22,066 bases of DNA from CALMEH01 sp964548225 (GTDB lineage: Bacteria; Acidobacteriota; Blastocatellia; Pyrinomonadales; Pyrinomonadaceae). Made by a program: the position numbers and the translations under genes. The notes beneath the pieces were generated by a model that was given only the letters and a program-made list of their open reading frames with translations, was not told where the DNA came from and made no database searches. The stretch spans positions 1 to 22,066 of the forward strand of contig CAZJQP010000083.1 in the NCBI GenBank assembly GCA_964548225.1. Direction: 5' to 3'. Positions 5,130-13,054 of this stretch are shown piece after piece (positions within the stretch are counted from its first letter, which is position 1; each line of letters begins with the position of its first letter).

Positions 5130-6041
5130 ATGAAAACTTTGCTCGAAGCAATTCGCCCGACAACATTTATCGAATCGGAAAAACTCAAATCGTTTTTAGG
5201 AATAGATTTAACGCTTGCGTCGGAAACTTTTCAACACACCGGAAGTTTTAAGTTTCGTGCGGCTTATAATTTAGCGTTTAACGTGCCGAATGGTGAGATT
5301 TTAACTGCTTCATCAGGTAATTTCGGACAAGCACTCGCTTTTGCCTGTAAATTAATCGGTAAAAAATGCACCGTAGTAATGCCCGAAACATCCGCGAAAG
5401 TGAAAATCGAAGCGGTAAAATCCTACGGTGCAACAGTTGACCTTGTTGATACGCGCAAAGTCGGACGCAGTGAACGAGTCGCGCAGCTTTTCGCCGAGAT
5501 GCCAAACGCTTATTTGGCTTCGGCTTACGACGATTTGTTTGTAATCGAAGGAAATTCAACCTTAGCCGATGAAATTTCGCAAAAGGATTTTGATGTTGTT
5601 CTTGCGCCAATCGGCGGCGGCGGTTTGATTTCGGGCATTTCAAAAGGTTTGTGCCACAACGCTCATCAAGCAAAACTTATCGGCGCAGAACCTCTTCTCG
5701 GAAATGATGCGGCGCGTTCTTTGAAAGCCGGAAAAATCATCAAAAATGAACAAGAACCGATGACTCTCGCGGACGGAGCGCGGACAATTTCGTTGGGAAA
5801 TCATAATTGGGAAATTATTAAATCAGGTGTTTCGGAAATTTTGGAAGTTTCGGACGAAACGCTTTCGGAAGCCGTGCGTCTGCTTTTTAATCTGGCAAAT
5901 TTGAAATCCGAACCGACCGGCGCATTAACTTTGGGCGCGATTTTGGACAATAAAGCAAAGTTTAAAGATAAAAAAATCTGTGCAGTCATAAGCGGCGGCA
6001 ATGTTGATGCGGAAGTTTATCGGCAAATTTTGACACAATAG
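5130..6041 (+). CDS. PLP-dependent threonine/serine dehydratase family protein
   Basis: A 303-residue fold-type II PLP enzyme. The motif HTGSFKFRAA carries the Schiff-base lysine K41; SSGNFGQALAFA (61-72) is the loop that holds the substrate carboxylate; PIGGGGLISGI is the glycine loop that binds the PLP phosphate; and AVISGGNVD near the end is typical of threonine/serine ammonia-lyases and serine racemase. It would deaminate L-threonine or L-serine to a 2-oxo acid and ammonia. There is no C-terminal ACT domain, so it looks like the catabolic or unregulated short form rather than feedback-inhibited IlvA. Serine racemase or another beta-eliminating activity is possible. It ends two bases from the convergent membrane protein gene. 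Confidence 0.85.
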   Translation: MKTLLEAIRPTTFIESEKLKSFLGIDLTLASETFQHTGSFKFRAAYNLAFNVPNGEILTASSGNFGQALAFACKLIGKKCTVVMPETSAKVKIEAVKSYGATVDLVDTRKVGRSERVAQLFAEMPNAYLASAYDDLFVIEGNSTLADEISQKDFDVVLAPIGGGGLISGISKGLCHNAHQAKLIGAEPLLGNDAARSLKAGKIIKNEQEPMTLADGARTISLGNHNWEIIKSGVSEILEVSDETLSEAVRLLFNLANLKSEPTGALTLGAILDNKAKFKDKKICAVISGGNVDAEVYRQILTQ

Positions 6042-6043
6042 AA

Positions 6044-6772
6044 TTAAACTGCTTGCTTTTCCTTCGTCATTCGTTCGAGGGCGCGTCGGGCAATCATGGA
6101 AACAAAAATAATCGAAATTATCGTGGCGACAATTCCGACAAGAATCAGCCACATCTCTTGCGAATTATCAAAATTTAACTCAGAAAGTCCCGCGCCAACC
6201 AACACGACCGCCGAAGAACGGGGCAACATTCCGAGAAAAGTGCCGATAATATAACCACTAAGCGGCACACGCGCCGAAGCCATAAGAAAATTTGTCAGTG
6301 CGAAAGGCATTGCCGGAGAAAGCCTTAACAAAAAAATCATCAAAGTGGTCTGCCGTATGTTTTGTTTGACGAGGGCTTCGTAAATCACTTGCGCCTTCGG
6401 ATGTTTTTCAAAAACGTGCGGCAAAGTTTCGCCGACAACTCGTGTGTGAATTAAAAATGAAAGCGTCGCCGCGCTTGTTACTGCCAAAATCAGTAGTAAA
6501 ATACCAAGTTCAAAGCCAAAAGCCCAGCCGCCGATAATTCCGATAACATTTGTCGGAAGAAGTGAAAGTCCGCAAAATACAATAATGCCGAGGTAATATA
6601 ATCCAGCACCGATTTCCCAATTTTCCTTCAACCAATTTCCGAGTGGAAGAGCAAAAAACAATAACAATGTCCAACCGCCCAACATTGGCAAAAACGTCGT
6701 AAGCAGAGCAATTGGCGTGAGCTTTCCTAACTCTCTGATGTAACCTGCGATTTTGTGAAATAAATTCTTCAA
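6044..6772 (-). CDS. TVP38/TMEM64 family (VTT-domain, DedA-like) membrane protein
   Basis: A 242-residue inner-membrane protein with about five or six hydrophobic segments. The VTT (SNARE-associated) core is visible: LLRLSPAMPFALTNFLMAS, then VPLSGYIIGTFLGMLPRSSA, the re-entrant loop region of the DedA/TVP38 superfamily, members of which act in lipid flipping or envelope homeostasis. The start is TTG 6772-6770, with AAGAGG about eight bases upstream; no in-frame ATG fits. It converges with the dehydratase gene (two-base gap) and follows the terminator of the next upstream gene, so it is probably expressed alone. Confidence 0.85.
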   Translation of the reverse strand: MKNLFHKIAGYIRELGKLTPIALLTTFLPMLGGWTLLLFFALPLGNWLKENWEIGAGLYYLGIIVFCGLSLLPTNVIGIIGGWAFGFELGILLLILAVTSAATLSFLIHTRVVGETLPHVFEKHPKAQVIYEALVKQNIRQTTLMIFLLRLSPAMPFALTNFLMASARVPLSGYIIGTFLGMLPRSSAVVLVGAGLSELNFDNSQEMWLILVGIVATIISIIFVSMIARRALERMTKEKQAV

Positions 6773-6793
6773 CCTTAAAACCTCTTTAAAAAC

Positions 6794-6825
6794 AAAAGCG
6801 AACCGAAATTGTTCGGCTCACTTTT
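6794..6825 (-). terminator. Rho-independent terminator for the secreted-protein operon
   Basis: On the minus strand AAAAGTGAGCCGAA pairs with TTCGGTTCGCTTTT around CAAT, using two G-U pairs, and is followed by a T-rich run. The pairing is better on the minus strand than on the plus strand, which fits termination after the gene at 6879-7559. Confidence 0.7.
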
Positions 6826-6878
6826 ATTTTTACCAAATCGGACGGAAATTAGCAGTTAGCAAAATCCGATTTAATTTT

Positions 6879-7559
6879 CTATTTTCTGACGAATTTCCGA
6901 TAAATCCCTGTAAAGGTTACGTTTGCGCCGCCGCAATTTTGATTGTCGGAAACTATAAGATAGCTTCCAATAAGGTCAAGCGTCGCTTTGCAGGCATATT
7001 CGTCTTTGTCTTCGTGGTTATATTTCAAGGTAGAAATATCAAATTTCGCCTCACCGTCAAGATCGCCGGTGTGAATATTATCGCCCATCCCTTTCCAAAA
7101 TGCTGTTCCTGTAATTTTGAAAACATTTTGCATTTTGGTTTTGTCAATAATTATTTCATTGTCATAAAACTTCCATTTTCCGACATATTCGTCAATACTC
7201 TGAAGCAAATTCAGATATTCAAACTTGTTTGACAAAATCCAACCGACAGTTTCCGAACCGCTGTTTGGCTGATACCAAACACAAGCAAAATTTCCTTGTG
7301 TTCGTGATACAATAACCTCATTGCCGTCAATTACATAACTACGCTTTTTACACTTTTTTCCACTCGGACAATCTTCGCGCTCGTCGCTGTAAAAATAAAC
7401 CTTTTCACCTTTTTCGGCTTTGATTTTAGCCAGCTTAAAATCTACTTTTTCACGCGGAAACAAACCGTTTCGACACCAATTTGCAGGATTGCCGTCGGTT
7501 TGTGCGAAAATCTGAACCGATGTCAAAAATATCAGGAAAATCATCAAAACAATTTTCAT
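6879..7559 (-). CDS. Secreted protein of unknown function with SH3b-like region
   Basis: A 226-residue protein. The N-terminus MKIVLMIFLIFLTSVQIFAQ is a signal peptide with a likely cleavage before TDG. Residues about 45-110 (GEKVYFYSDE, SYVIDGNEVIVSRTQGNFAC, ETVGWILSNKFEYL) resemble a bacterial SH3 domain, which often binds wall or envelope material. The rest is beta-rich with a cysteine near the end (DNQNCGG). GAGGTG lies just before the ATG and overlaps the stop codon of the DUF3298 gene (eight bases between the genes), so the two are translated from one message. Confidence 0.7.
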   Translation of the reverse strand: MKIVLMIFLIFLTSVQIFAQTDGNPANWCRNGLFPREKVDFKLAKIKAEKGEKVYFYSDEREDCPSGKKCKKRSYVIDGNEVIVSRTQGNFACVWYQPNSGSETVGWILSNKFEYLNLLQSIDEYVGKWKFYDNEIIIDKTKMQNVFKITGTAFWKGMGDNIHTGDLDGEAKFDISTLKYNHEDKDEYACKATLDLIGSYLIVSDNQNCGGANVTFTGIYRKFVRK

Positions 7560-7567
7560 TTTTCACC

Positions 7568-8611
7568 TCATTTTCCGGCATACATCTTATCTTTGCGCCA
7601 AATAGTCGAAAGTTCGTTGTATGGAATTATCACTGTTTGCGGACCGGCGGCGTAAGCGGCAACTTGATATGGATCAAACGTGAGCATCAAACCTTTTTTC
7701 GTCAAATTCCAACTTCCGAAATTTTCCGCTTTTTCGCCCGCGCCCGCTTTTATCCATTCGTCATCGGACATATCTCCCATTCGCGTTTTTAGGTCGTTAA
7801 TGGAATATTCGGAGATTTTTTTCAAATATTTCGAGCCGGGCTGAAACAAATCGGATAATTTTATTTCTTTACCCGTTTTCAAATCGAAATTAAGCGTATT
7901 TGTCCCGTAATTTCCGTGCGCTCCGCCCGTGTATTCGCTCATCAAAAACAAAATGCTGACAATATTATCGTTTGCAAATTCAACGCTGTAACCTACGCCC
8001 AAAGTGTTGACCATTCCGACAGGAAACATTTTCAAATCAGCGGCGGTTTGGGACATCATTGCCTTTCTGAAATCTGCCACAGCATTCATCGCCCGTGCTT
8101 TGGAGAGTTGGTTAAATTTAGCTTCTGTCACCGGATTTATGCCCGAAAGAACCGGATAATCTGCGGCTATTTCAAACTTTTTCGGCTTATTTTTTTCGGC
8201 AAAACTTTTAGTTGTAAATTTCCCGCCTTTTGAAAATTCGATAACCTGCTCATTTGCGATAAAACCTAATGTATCTTCCGAATTCGGTTTGCGCCATTCG
8301 CCTTCAAGTTGTGCGCCGTTATCGTTTGCGGCTTCCGCCCACTTGCCCGAAAATTCCCCCGTTGTTTTGCCCGTCTCATCAGATTCTTTGAGCTTAAAAT
8401 TCCCATCTGCGTCAATCGTTCCCGAAAGTTTCAAGTTCTTGCCGATGCGCGTATAAAAATACGTTCCCGAAAGTTTTTCACCTTCGCGGGTTAAAGTCAT
8501 CTGAACCGGAATTCCGTTGATATAACCGCTGAACATTTTGGTCTGCGCCGAAACACAAATCGCCGTGGCAATTATAAAAATCACCGATAAAATCAATTTA
8601 TTTTTTAACAT
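7568..8611 (-). CDS. Secreted DUF3298 (RsiV-like) domain protein
   Basis: A 347-residue exported protein. I set the start at ATG 8611 because AGGAG lies five bases upstream and the sequence then begins with a proper signal peptide (MLKNKLILSVIFIIATAICV, cleaved near SAQ); a 14-residue longer reading would spoil it. Residues about 22-120 are beta-rich (GYINGIPVQMTLTREGEKLS). The C-terminal half is a DUF3298/RsiV-type domain: MSEYTGGAHGNYGTNTLNFD, then LKTGKEIKLSDLFQPGS, and a final FDPYQVAAYAAGPQTVIIPY. RsiV in Bacillus binds lysozyme, but many members have no known ligand, and no sigma-factor gene is adjacent. It lies upstream of the SH3b-like gene in one operon, and 38 bases follow cinA. Confidence 0.8.
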   Translation of the reverse strand: MLKNKLILSVIFIIATAICVSAQTKMFSGYINGIPVQMTLTREGEKLSGTYFYTRIGKNLKLSGTIDADGNFKLKESDETGKTTGEFSGKWAEAANDNGAQLEGEWRKPNSEDTLGFIANEQVIEFSKGGKFTTKSFAEKNKPKKFEIAADYPVLSGINPVTEAKFNQLSKARAMNAVADFRKAMMSQTAADLKMFPVGMVNTLGVGYSVEFANDNIVSILFLMSEYTGGAHGNYGTNTLNFDLKTGKEIKLSDLFQPGSKYLKKISEYSINDLKTRMGDMSDDEWIKAGAGEKAENFGSWNLTKKGLMLTFDPYQVAAYAAGPQTVIIPYNELSTIWRKDKMYAGK

Positions 8612-8649
8612 CTTTTCTCCTAAAATTTCTGTAAAATGTGAAACAGGAT

Positions 8650-9924
8650 TCACGTTTGATTTGACGCGCTGATTTGCACGTTTTGCTGTTTTAAAATTTG
8701 TCTGCGTAAATAATCAAGCGCGGCTTGGCTTGCACGCCAACGAATCAAAAATCTGTCGCCGGGCAAGATAATTTTGAATGATTTCACTTGATTTCCATCT
8801 GCATAACCGACAAAAACGAGTCCAATGGGTTTTTCTTCTGTTCCGCCTGTCGGTCCGGCTATTCCGGTTACGGAAATTGCATAATCCGTGCCTGATTTTT
8901 CGCGCATTCCCTTTGCCATCGCTTCAGCAGTTTCTTTGGAAACTGCGCCGTAATTTTCGATGATTTCTGGCGCAACATTTAAGGTTTTGATTTTGGCTTC
9001 GTTTGCGTAAGTTATTGCAGATTCAACAAAAAAAGCCGATGAGCCGGAAATGTCGGTCAATCTTTGACTAATTAAACCGCCCGTGCAGCTTTCGGCAATC
9101 GAAAGCGTTTTTCCGTTTGATTTGAGCAGTTCTCCGACAATTTCTTCCATCAATTCGCCGTTCGTGGCAAAAATCGCAATACCGAGTTTTTCAACGATTT
9201 TTTCGGCTAATTCTTCTAAAATATTTGATGCCTCTTCTTCATTTTCGGCTTTGGCAGTGAGATAAATTTCGATTTCGCTTTTGTTAAAAAGTATCGAAGT
9301 ATCAACCGATTCGTAAGATTTATAAATCGGCGCAATGGCTTCGTCAACCGCCGATTCGCCGATGCCCGAAACGCGCAAAATCTTGCGTTTAACAAAGATT
9401 TCTCCTGCAGATTCACGCAATTTCGGCAACACGAAATCTAAAAACATCGGCTGGTTTTCACGCGGCGGACCGGGCAGAATTACGAAAAATTTTTTACCGA
9501 TTTCAACTGACATTCCAACCGCTGAGCCATTCGGATTGGGCAATATTTCCGCACCTTCAATGACAAATGCTTGACGCTTGTTGGTTTCGGGCATTTCGCG
9601 TCCCCAACGCTTAAATCTTTCGCGCAAGTCTGCTTCGATGTCATTATGATAAACGAGTTCACGGTCAATTGCTTTTGCGGAAACCGTGCGCGTAATGTCG
9701 TCTTCGGTCGGACCTAATCCGCCCGTCGAAATAACAATATCCGAACGCTTCAGTGCATCACGAATCGTTTCTTCAAGCCGTGATTTATCGTCGCCGACAA
9801 TCGTTTTCAGCATTACTTCGATTCCGATTTCGTTCAGTTTTTCAGTCAGCCAAAGACTGTTCGTATCGGTTCTTTCGGGCGTTAAAAGTTCAGAGCCGAT
9901 AGCAATTATTTCAGCAGTAAGCAT
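8650..9924 (-). CDS. cinA: CinA family protein (NMN amidohydrolase / MoCF-like)
   Basis: A 424-residue two-domain protein of normal family length. Residues 1-170 form the MoCF/COG1058 domain: AEIIAIGSELLTPERTDTNS, ISTGGLGPTEDDITR, PNPNGSAVGM and ILPGPPREN. Residues about 250-410 form the PncC-type nicotinamide-mononucleotide amidase domain: SIAESCTGGLISQRLTDISG, YANEAKIKTL, AVSKETAEAMAKG and SVTGIAGPTGGTEEKPIGLV. Known members return NMN to NaMN in the pyridine nucleotide cycle, and some hydrolyse ADP-ribose; the competence name is historical. I start at ATG 9924 because the fold begins directly there; an 18-residue longer reading from 9978 would run into the intergenic palindrome. No strong ribosome site is visible. 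Confidence 0.95.
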   Translation of the reverse strand: MLTAEIIAIGSELLTPERTDTNSLWLTEKLNEIGIEVMLKTIVGDDKSRLEETIRDALKRSDIVISTGGLGPTEDDITRTVSAKAIDRELVYHNDIEADLRERFKRWGREMPETNKRQAFVIEGAEILPNPNGSAVGMSVEIGKKFFVILPGPPRENQPMFLDFVLPKLRESAGEIFVKRKILRVSGIGESAVDEAIAPIYKSYESVDTSILFNKSEIEIYLTAKAENEEEASNILEELAEKIVEKLGIAIFATNGELMEEIVGELLKSNGKTLSIAESCTGGLISQRLTDISGSSAFFVESAITYANEAKIKTLNVAPEIIENYGAVSKETAEAMAKGMREKSGTDYAISVTGIAGPTGGTEEKPIGLVFVGYADGNQVKSFKIILPGDRFLIRWRASQAALDYLRRQILKQQNVQISASNQT

Positions 9925-9941
9925 TGATTTTAAGTGGAATC

Positions 9942-9991
9942 TGAGAAATAAGAAATGAGAATTTTTTTTGCTTCTCATTTCTTATTTCTCA
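9942..9991. repeat. Perfect 20-bp intergenic inverted repeat
   Basis: TGAGAAATAAGAAATGAGAA (9942-9961) and its exact complement (9972-9991) enclose a ten-base loop of eight T then GC. It ends four bases before the stop of the gene at 9996-10835 and lies upstream of cinA, so it may end that transcript, though it is much longer and more AT-rich than a usual terminator. Confidence 0.85.
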
Positions 9992-9995
9992 CCTA

Positions 9996-10835
9996 TTATT
10001 TATTATCGTAAATATCGTGCAAAACTTCGGTAATCGGTTTGCGGTTGGCAAATGGTGAGTCGGAATCTTTAGATTTTTTCGGCTTCCCGTTCGGTTTTGT
10101 TTTCAATAGCGGAACGTGAATTTCTTCCGGCACATCGTTTGTAATACTTTGCATAACCGCATTTTTCGCGTTGGCTTCAGCAAGTTCGGCTTTAGCACGT
10201 TTTTGGTCGAGTGTAGCTTCGCGTTGTCTGCGTTTTTGTTCTTTAAATTCTTTGCGGCTTTCTTCCAAAAGTGATTTTCCGCGATTACGTCTGGCACGTT
10301 CGAGCGCACGAATGGCAGCAGAAGTTTGCGGTGCTTCGGTCGGTTCGCGTTCGATTTTTCGCAGAATTTTTACATAATTTCGCAATTCCGGCGTTGGATA
10401 ATTATACGTCGCTTCATCAGCATTTTCGTTTTCGATAATGTATGCTAAATGATTTATTGCTGTTTTGTGGTCGCCGATTTTGTTGTAAAGCGCACCGAGC
10501 GTGAAATAGACGAGCGGCGGTGCATTGTTCATTGCTTGGAGAATACGTTCGCCGCTCGATATTACCTCCTGTATTTCAAAACCATACCAGCGGCGTTCGT
10601 CGTCGCGTAAAAGTTCGTTAGCGGCGAGATAAAATTCAAAAATCTCGCGTGTGCCGCCGTTCGAAGGCGTAGAAAAAGTCTTCCACAAAAAATACGCAAA
10701 AATAGCAAAGAAAAATATGACGAACATTGGAAACCCGACTGCCAAAAGCATCATTGCAATAACGCCGAAGGCAAGCGCATATTGCGTGTTCTCTGTTAAA
10801 GAACCGTGATTCTTTTTTTGTAGTTTATCGCTCAC
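9996..10835 (-). CDS. Membrane-anchored protein with TPR-like region and basic coiled coil
   Basis: A 279-residue protein that I do not recognise by family. Residues about 18-52 are strongly hydrophobic (ALAFGVIAMMLLAVGFPMFV then IFFFAIFAYFLW), enough for one long or two short membrane helices. Residues about 60-160 are helical with a tetratricopeptide-like pair (PLVYFTLGALYNKIGDHKTA, INHLAYIIEN). Residues about 165-225 are a charged coiled coil (RALERARRNRGKSLLEESRK, EFKEQKRRQREATL). The rest is a polar tail. The start is GTG 10835-10833, three bases after the stop of the upstream gene, so the two form a tightly coupled unit. Confidence 0.65.
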   Translation of the reverse strand: MSDKLQKKNHGSLTENTQYALAFGVIAMMLLAVGFPMFVIFFFAIFAYFLWKTFSTPSNGGTREIFEFYLAANELLRDDERRWYGFEIQEVISSGERILQAMNNAPPLVYFTLGALYNKIGDHKTAINHLAYIIENENADEATYNYPTPELRNYVKILRKIEREPTEAPQTSAAIRALERARRNRGKSLLEESRKEFKEQKRRQREATLDQKRAKAELAEANAKNAVMQSITNDVPEEIHVPLLKTKPNGKPKKSKDSDSPFANRKPITEVLHDIYDNK

Positions 10836-10838
10836 GCT

Positions 10839-11492
10839 TTATTCGTCAGAAGTCTTTTTTGCCCTTGGTTTGCGCGTTTGTTTCGGCTTTTCGGCAGTTT
10901 CAGCCTTTTCATTAGCTTCTGTTTTCGCCTTTGTTTTTGCTTCTTCTTTAGCTTTTTCTTTATGTTCGGCGGGCTTTTTTGCAGATTTTTCTTCTGCTTC
11001 GATTTTGAAACCGAATTCCGCCAGAACATCAACTAATTTTTCACCAATTTTGTAAGGCGAATTTAAAATAAACGAAAAAGTATCACGCAAAGCCATTGCT
11101 TCCAATTCAACCAACGATGCAATTTTCTTTTCCAAAGGCAATTCTTCAAATTCCTTGCGATATGCTTCTTGTCTTGATTCTTCCGCAGGTTTTTCTTCTT
11201 TAACTTGTTCCTTTGTCATAATTACAACTTCTCCCGATTTTTCGAATTTTGCTTGTCGTGCAAGCCGTTCACCTTTTTTACGGCTGGCTTCCGGCAAATG
11301 TTCCGTTTCAAATTTTGTGTAACCGGACAACAAATCTTTCCCTGACAAAATTTGCACCACAGCATCTTCCGTTTCACCGAAAACTTCAATCGGCAAGTTC
11401 ACGCCAAAACGCCGTGCTGCGTCAAACAAATAAGTCCCGACGGGAATTACGCCCGTCCTGCCTTCTCTTTCAAATTTTATTTCTACTTCCAT
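10839..11492 (-). CDS. Cysteine-free 2Fe-2S-ferredoxin-fold protein with lysine-rich tail
   Basis: A 217-residue protein. Residues 1-95 follow the beta-grasp ferredoxin pattern: VGTYLFDAARRFGVNL, then AVVQILSGKDLLSGYTKFE, then GERLARQAKFEKSGEVVIM. In 2Fe-2S proteins the cluster loop is C-x4-C-x2-C and a fourth Cys lies in the RLAC motif; here that loop is IEVFGETEDA, the RLAC position is Arg, and the whole protein contains no cysteine, so it cannot hold a cluster. Residues about 112-165 (ELPLEKKIASLVELEAMALR then DTFSFILNSPYKIGE) form a helical region of unknown family, and the end is Lys/Ala/Glu-rich, perhaps for nucleic acid or acidic partners. It is co-transcribed with the membrane protein gene. 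Confidence 0.7.
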   Translation of the reverse strand: MEVEIKFEREGRTGVIPVGTYLFDAARRFGVNLPIEVFGETEDAVVQILSGKDLLSGYTKFETEHLPEASRKKGERLARQAKFEKSGEVVIMTKEQVKEEKPAEESRQEAYRKEFEELPLEKKIASLVELEAMALRDTFSFILNSPYKIGEKLVDVLAEFGFKIEAEEKSAKKPAEHKEKAKEEAKTKAKTEANEKAETAEKPKQTRKPRAKKTSDE

Positions 11493-11504
11493 TTTTTGTA
11501 TTGG

Positions 11505-11544
11505 GCTTTGGTTTTTGGTCTTTGGTCAAACCAAAAACCAAAGC
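11505..11544. terminator. Perfect 15-bp inverted repeat after fur
   Basis: GCTTTGGTTTTTGGT (11505-11519) and ACCAAAAACCAAAGC (11530-11544) around a ten-base loop. It starts one base after the fur stop codon and fills most of the gap before the next gene, so it probably ends the fur transcript, but it also resembles the other intergenic palindromes of the window. Confidence 0.7.
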
Positions 11545-11545
11545 A

Positions 11546-12067
11546 TTAATTACCAACAACCGATTTTACACGCACACGCGGTTGCGCTCCGGTGGCTGTA
11601 TTTTGCGAATCTTTGACAACTTTTTGGCAATCTTCGCAAAATCCCCAAATCCGCAAACTGTGATGTGTCGGCATAAAATTGTATTTTTCACTCATAGCAT
11701 CTTGTGCGGCTTCGAGCGTTTCTGAGAAAAACTCGATGACCTTGCCGCATTCGGTGCAAATCATATGGTCGTGATGGTCGTGTCCAAAATGATGTTCGTA
11801 ATAAGTTTTGCCGTCGCCAAAACGAACCTCACGCGCCAGACCTGCTTCAGTCAAAAGTTTTAAAGTTCGATAAACCGTTGTATGCCCGACACTTGCATCC
11901 TTTTTCTGAACCAGCCAATACAAATCTTCGCTCGTCAGATGGTCTTCGGTTTTTAAAAACATTTCCAGAATTAAATCTCTTTGGGTTGTGTGCCGCAAAC
12001 CCGATTTTTGAATGTGTTCGGAAAAAATCTCCCACTCTTGCTCAAATTTTTCTTTTTTCGATGCCAT
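11546..12067 (-). CDS. fur: Fur-family metal-responsive transcriptional repressor
   Basis: A 173-residue Fur/PerR/Zur-type dimeric repressor. The N-terminal winged helix contains RHTTQRDLILEMFLKTEDHL, then TSEDLYWLVQKKDASVGHTT and VYRTLKLLTEAGL, the DNA-reading part. The metal region has YEHHFGHDHHDHMICTECGK followed by VIEF, with the structural zinc cysteines C104 and C107 and a second pair C144-x-x-C147 (GFCEDC). The C-terminal 25 residues after the second pair are extra and polar. The symbol is by family; whether it senses iron, zinc or peroxide cannot be decided here. The gene starts at ATG 12067, 18 bases after the DUF2520 gene stop, which suggests transcription together. Confidence 0.92.
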   Translation of the reverse strand: MASKKEKFEQEWEIFSEHIQKSGLRHTTQRDLILEMFLKTEDHLTSEDLYWLVQKKDASVGHTTVYRTLKLLTEAGLAREVRFGDGKTYYEHHFGHDHHDHMICTECGKVIEFFSETLEAAQDAMSEKYNFMPTHHSLRIWGFCEDCQKVVKDSQNTATGAQPRVRVKSVVGN

Positions 12068-12085
12068 AGTTCAAGTTTTATTTTA

Positions 12086-12967
12086 TCACTTGAAAAACTT
12101 TTTCGCTAACGAAATTTTGTTTCGTAATATTTCCAATTTATTTTTGTCCATACCTTGCAATTCGGCTAGATGCACGGAACGCCCGCCGAGTTGCAGATAG
12201 GTTTCAATCGCTTCCGTTGAAACATTTTCCTTTAAAGTTTCGAGATGTTTTTCAAAAATAACGCTGTCAGCCCGCGCAAAAGTTCCGGTCAAGGCTTCGG
12301 CTGTCGTCTGCGTCTTTAAGTTTTCGACCGTGCTTGAGATTAAAGGCAGTAAAACTTCTTTAGATTGCGATTCGCTCAAACCGCATTTTCCGAGCATTTC
12401 AACCGCAATATCAATCAATGCAACAAGATGACCGCAAGCTGTAACTGCCGAAGCGTGATAAAGTGTTTTGAATTTGGAATCAATTTCAAACGGTTTTCCG
12501 CCCAAATCCGCCACAAGTTTTTTAGCAATTTCAACCGCTCCCGCTTCGCCTTCGATGCAATAAAAAACATCTGAAAACCTTTCCGCGCCCAAAATAGAAT
12601 CACTAATTGAAACAAGCGGATGCAACGAACCGATTTGGCAACCGAATTTTTGCAACTCTACTAAAACCGAAGAAGATTTTGAGCCGCTCGTGTGCAAAAC
12701 CGTTGTCGGGCGACTTAATTTTTTTGATAATTCGTCTTCAACCGATTCGATATTGAAATCTTGAACTGTAATTATTATCAAATCCGAATTTATTTCGGAA
12801 ATTTCCTCGCACGAAAAACCGATTTGTTCAGCTTTTGCTAATTCGGCGATTTTTTTTGATTTTTCAAGATTATTTGTAACCAAAAACTCGATTTCGTAAC
12901 CTTTTCGCGCCAAAGCAATCGCCAAAGCTCCACCGAGTTTGCCGATGCCGATAATTGAAATCTTCAT
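12086..12967 (-). CDS. Rossmann-like and DUF2520 domain protein
   Basis: A 293-residue NAD(P)-binding protein. The N-terminal domain begins with KISIIGIGKLGGALAIALAR (G-x-G-x-x-G type) and continues through DLIIITVQD and TVLHTSGSKSS. The C-terminal helical DUF2520 domain begins after GSLHPLVSISD and contains KTLYHASAVTACGHLVALID, and LTGTFARADSVIFEKHLETL. The layout resembles ProC-like and prephenate or hydroxyacid dehydrogenase folds, but the substrate of DUF2520 proteins is not established. The start is ATG 12967; an upstream GTG at 12985 lies in the palindrome. No ribosome site is visible. It is probably expressed with fur. Confidence 0.88.
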   Translation of the reverse strand: MKISIIGIGKLGGALAIALARKGYEIEFLVTNNLEKSKKIAELAKAEQIGFSCEEISEINSDLIIITVQDFNIESVEDELSKKLSRPTTVLHTSGSKSSSVLVELQKFGCQIGSLHPLVSISDSILGAERFSDVFYCIEGEAGAVEIAKKLVADLGGKPFEIDSKFKTLYHASAVTACGHLVALIDIAVEMLGKCGLSESQSKEVLLPLISSTVENLKTQTTAEALTGTFARADSVIFEKHLETLKENVSTEAIETYLQLGGRSVHLAELQGMDKNKLEILRNKISLAKKFFK

Positions 12968-12980
12968 TATGAAAAAATAA

Positions 12981-13044
12981 ACCACAAAGACACAAAGAAC
13001 ACAAAGTTAAAATAAAAATTTTGTGTTCTTTGTGTCTTTGTGGT
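12981..13044. repeat. Perfect 25-bp intergenic palindrome, CACAAAG family, copy 2
   Basis: Left arm 12981-13005 begins ACCACAAAGACACAAAG; right arm 13020-13044 is its exact complement; the loop is 14 bases of A/T-rich sequence. The same sequence family occurs at 5055-5122. It lies between the stop of the large ATPase gene and the start of the DUF2520 gene. Confidence 0.9.
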
Positions 13045-13054
13045 GAAAATATTT

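Noticed and set aside
8612..8653. Longer start for the DUF3298 gene, overlapping cinA
   Set aside because: AGGAG and a clean signal peptide support ATG 8611; the extension would place charged residues before the signal.
12968..12985. Upstream GTG start for the DUF2520 gene
   Set aside because: It lies in the intergenic palindrome and adds residues before a standard Rossmann start at ATG 12967.
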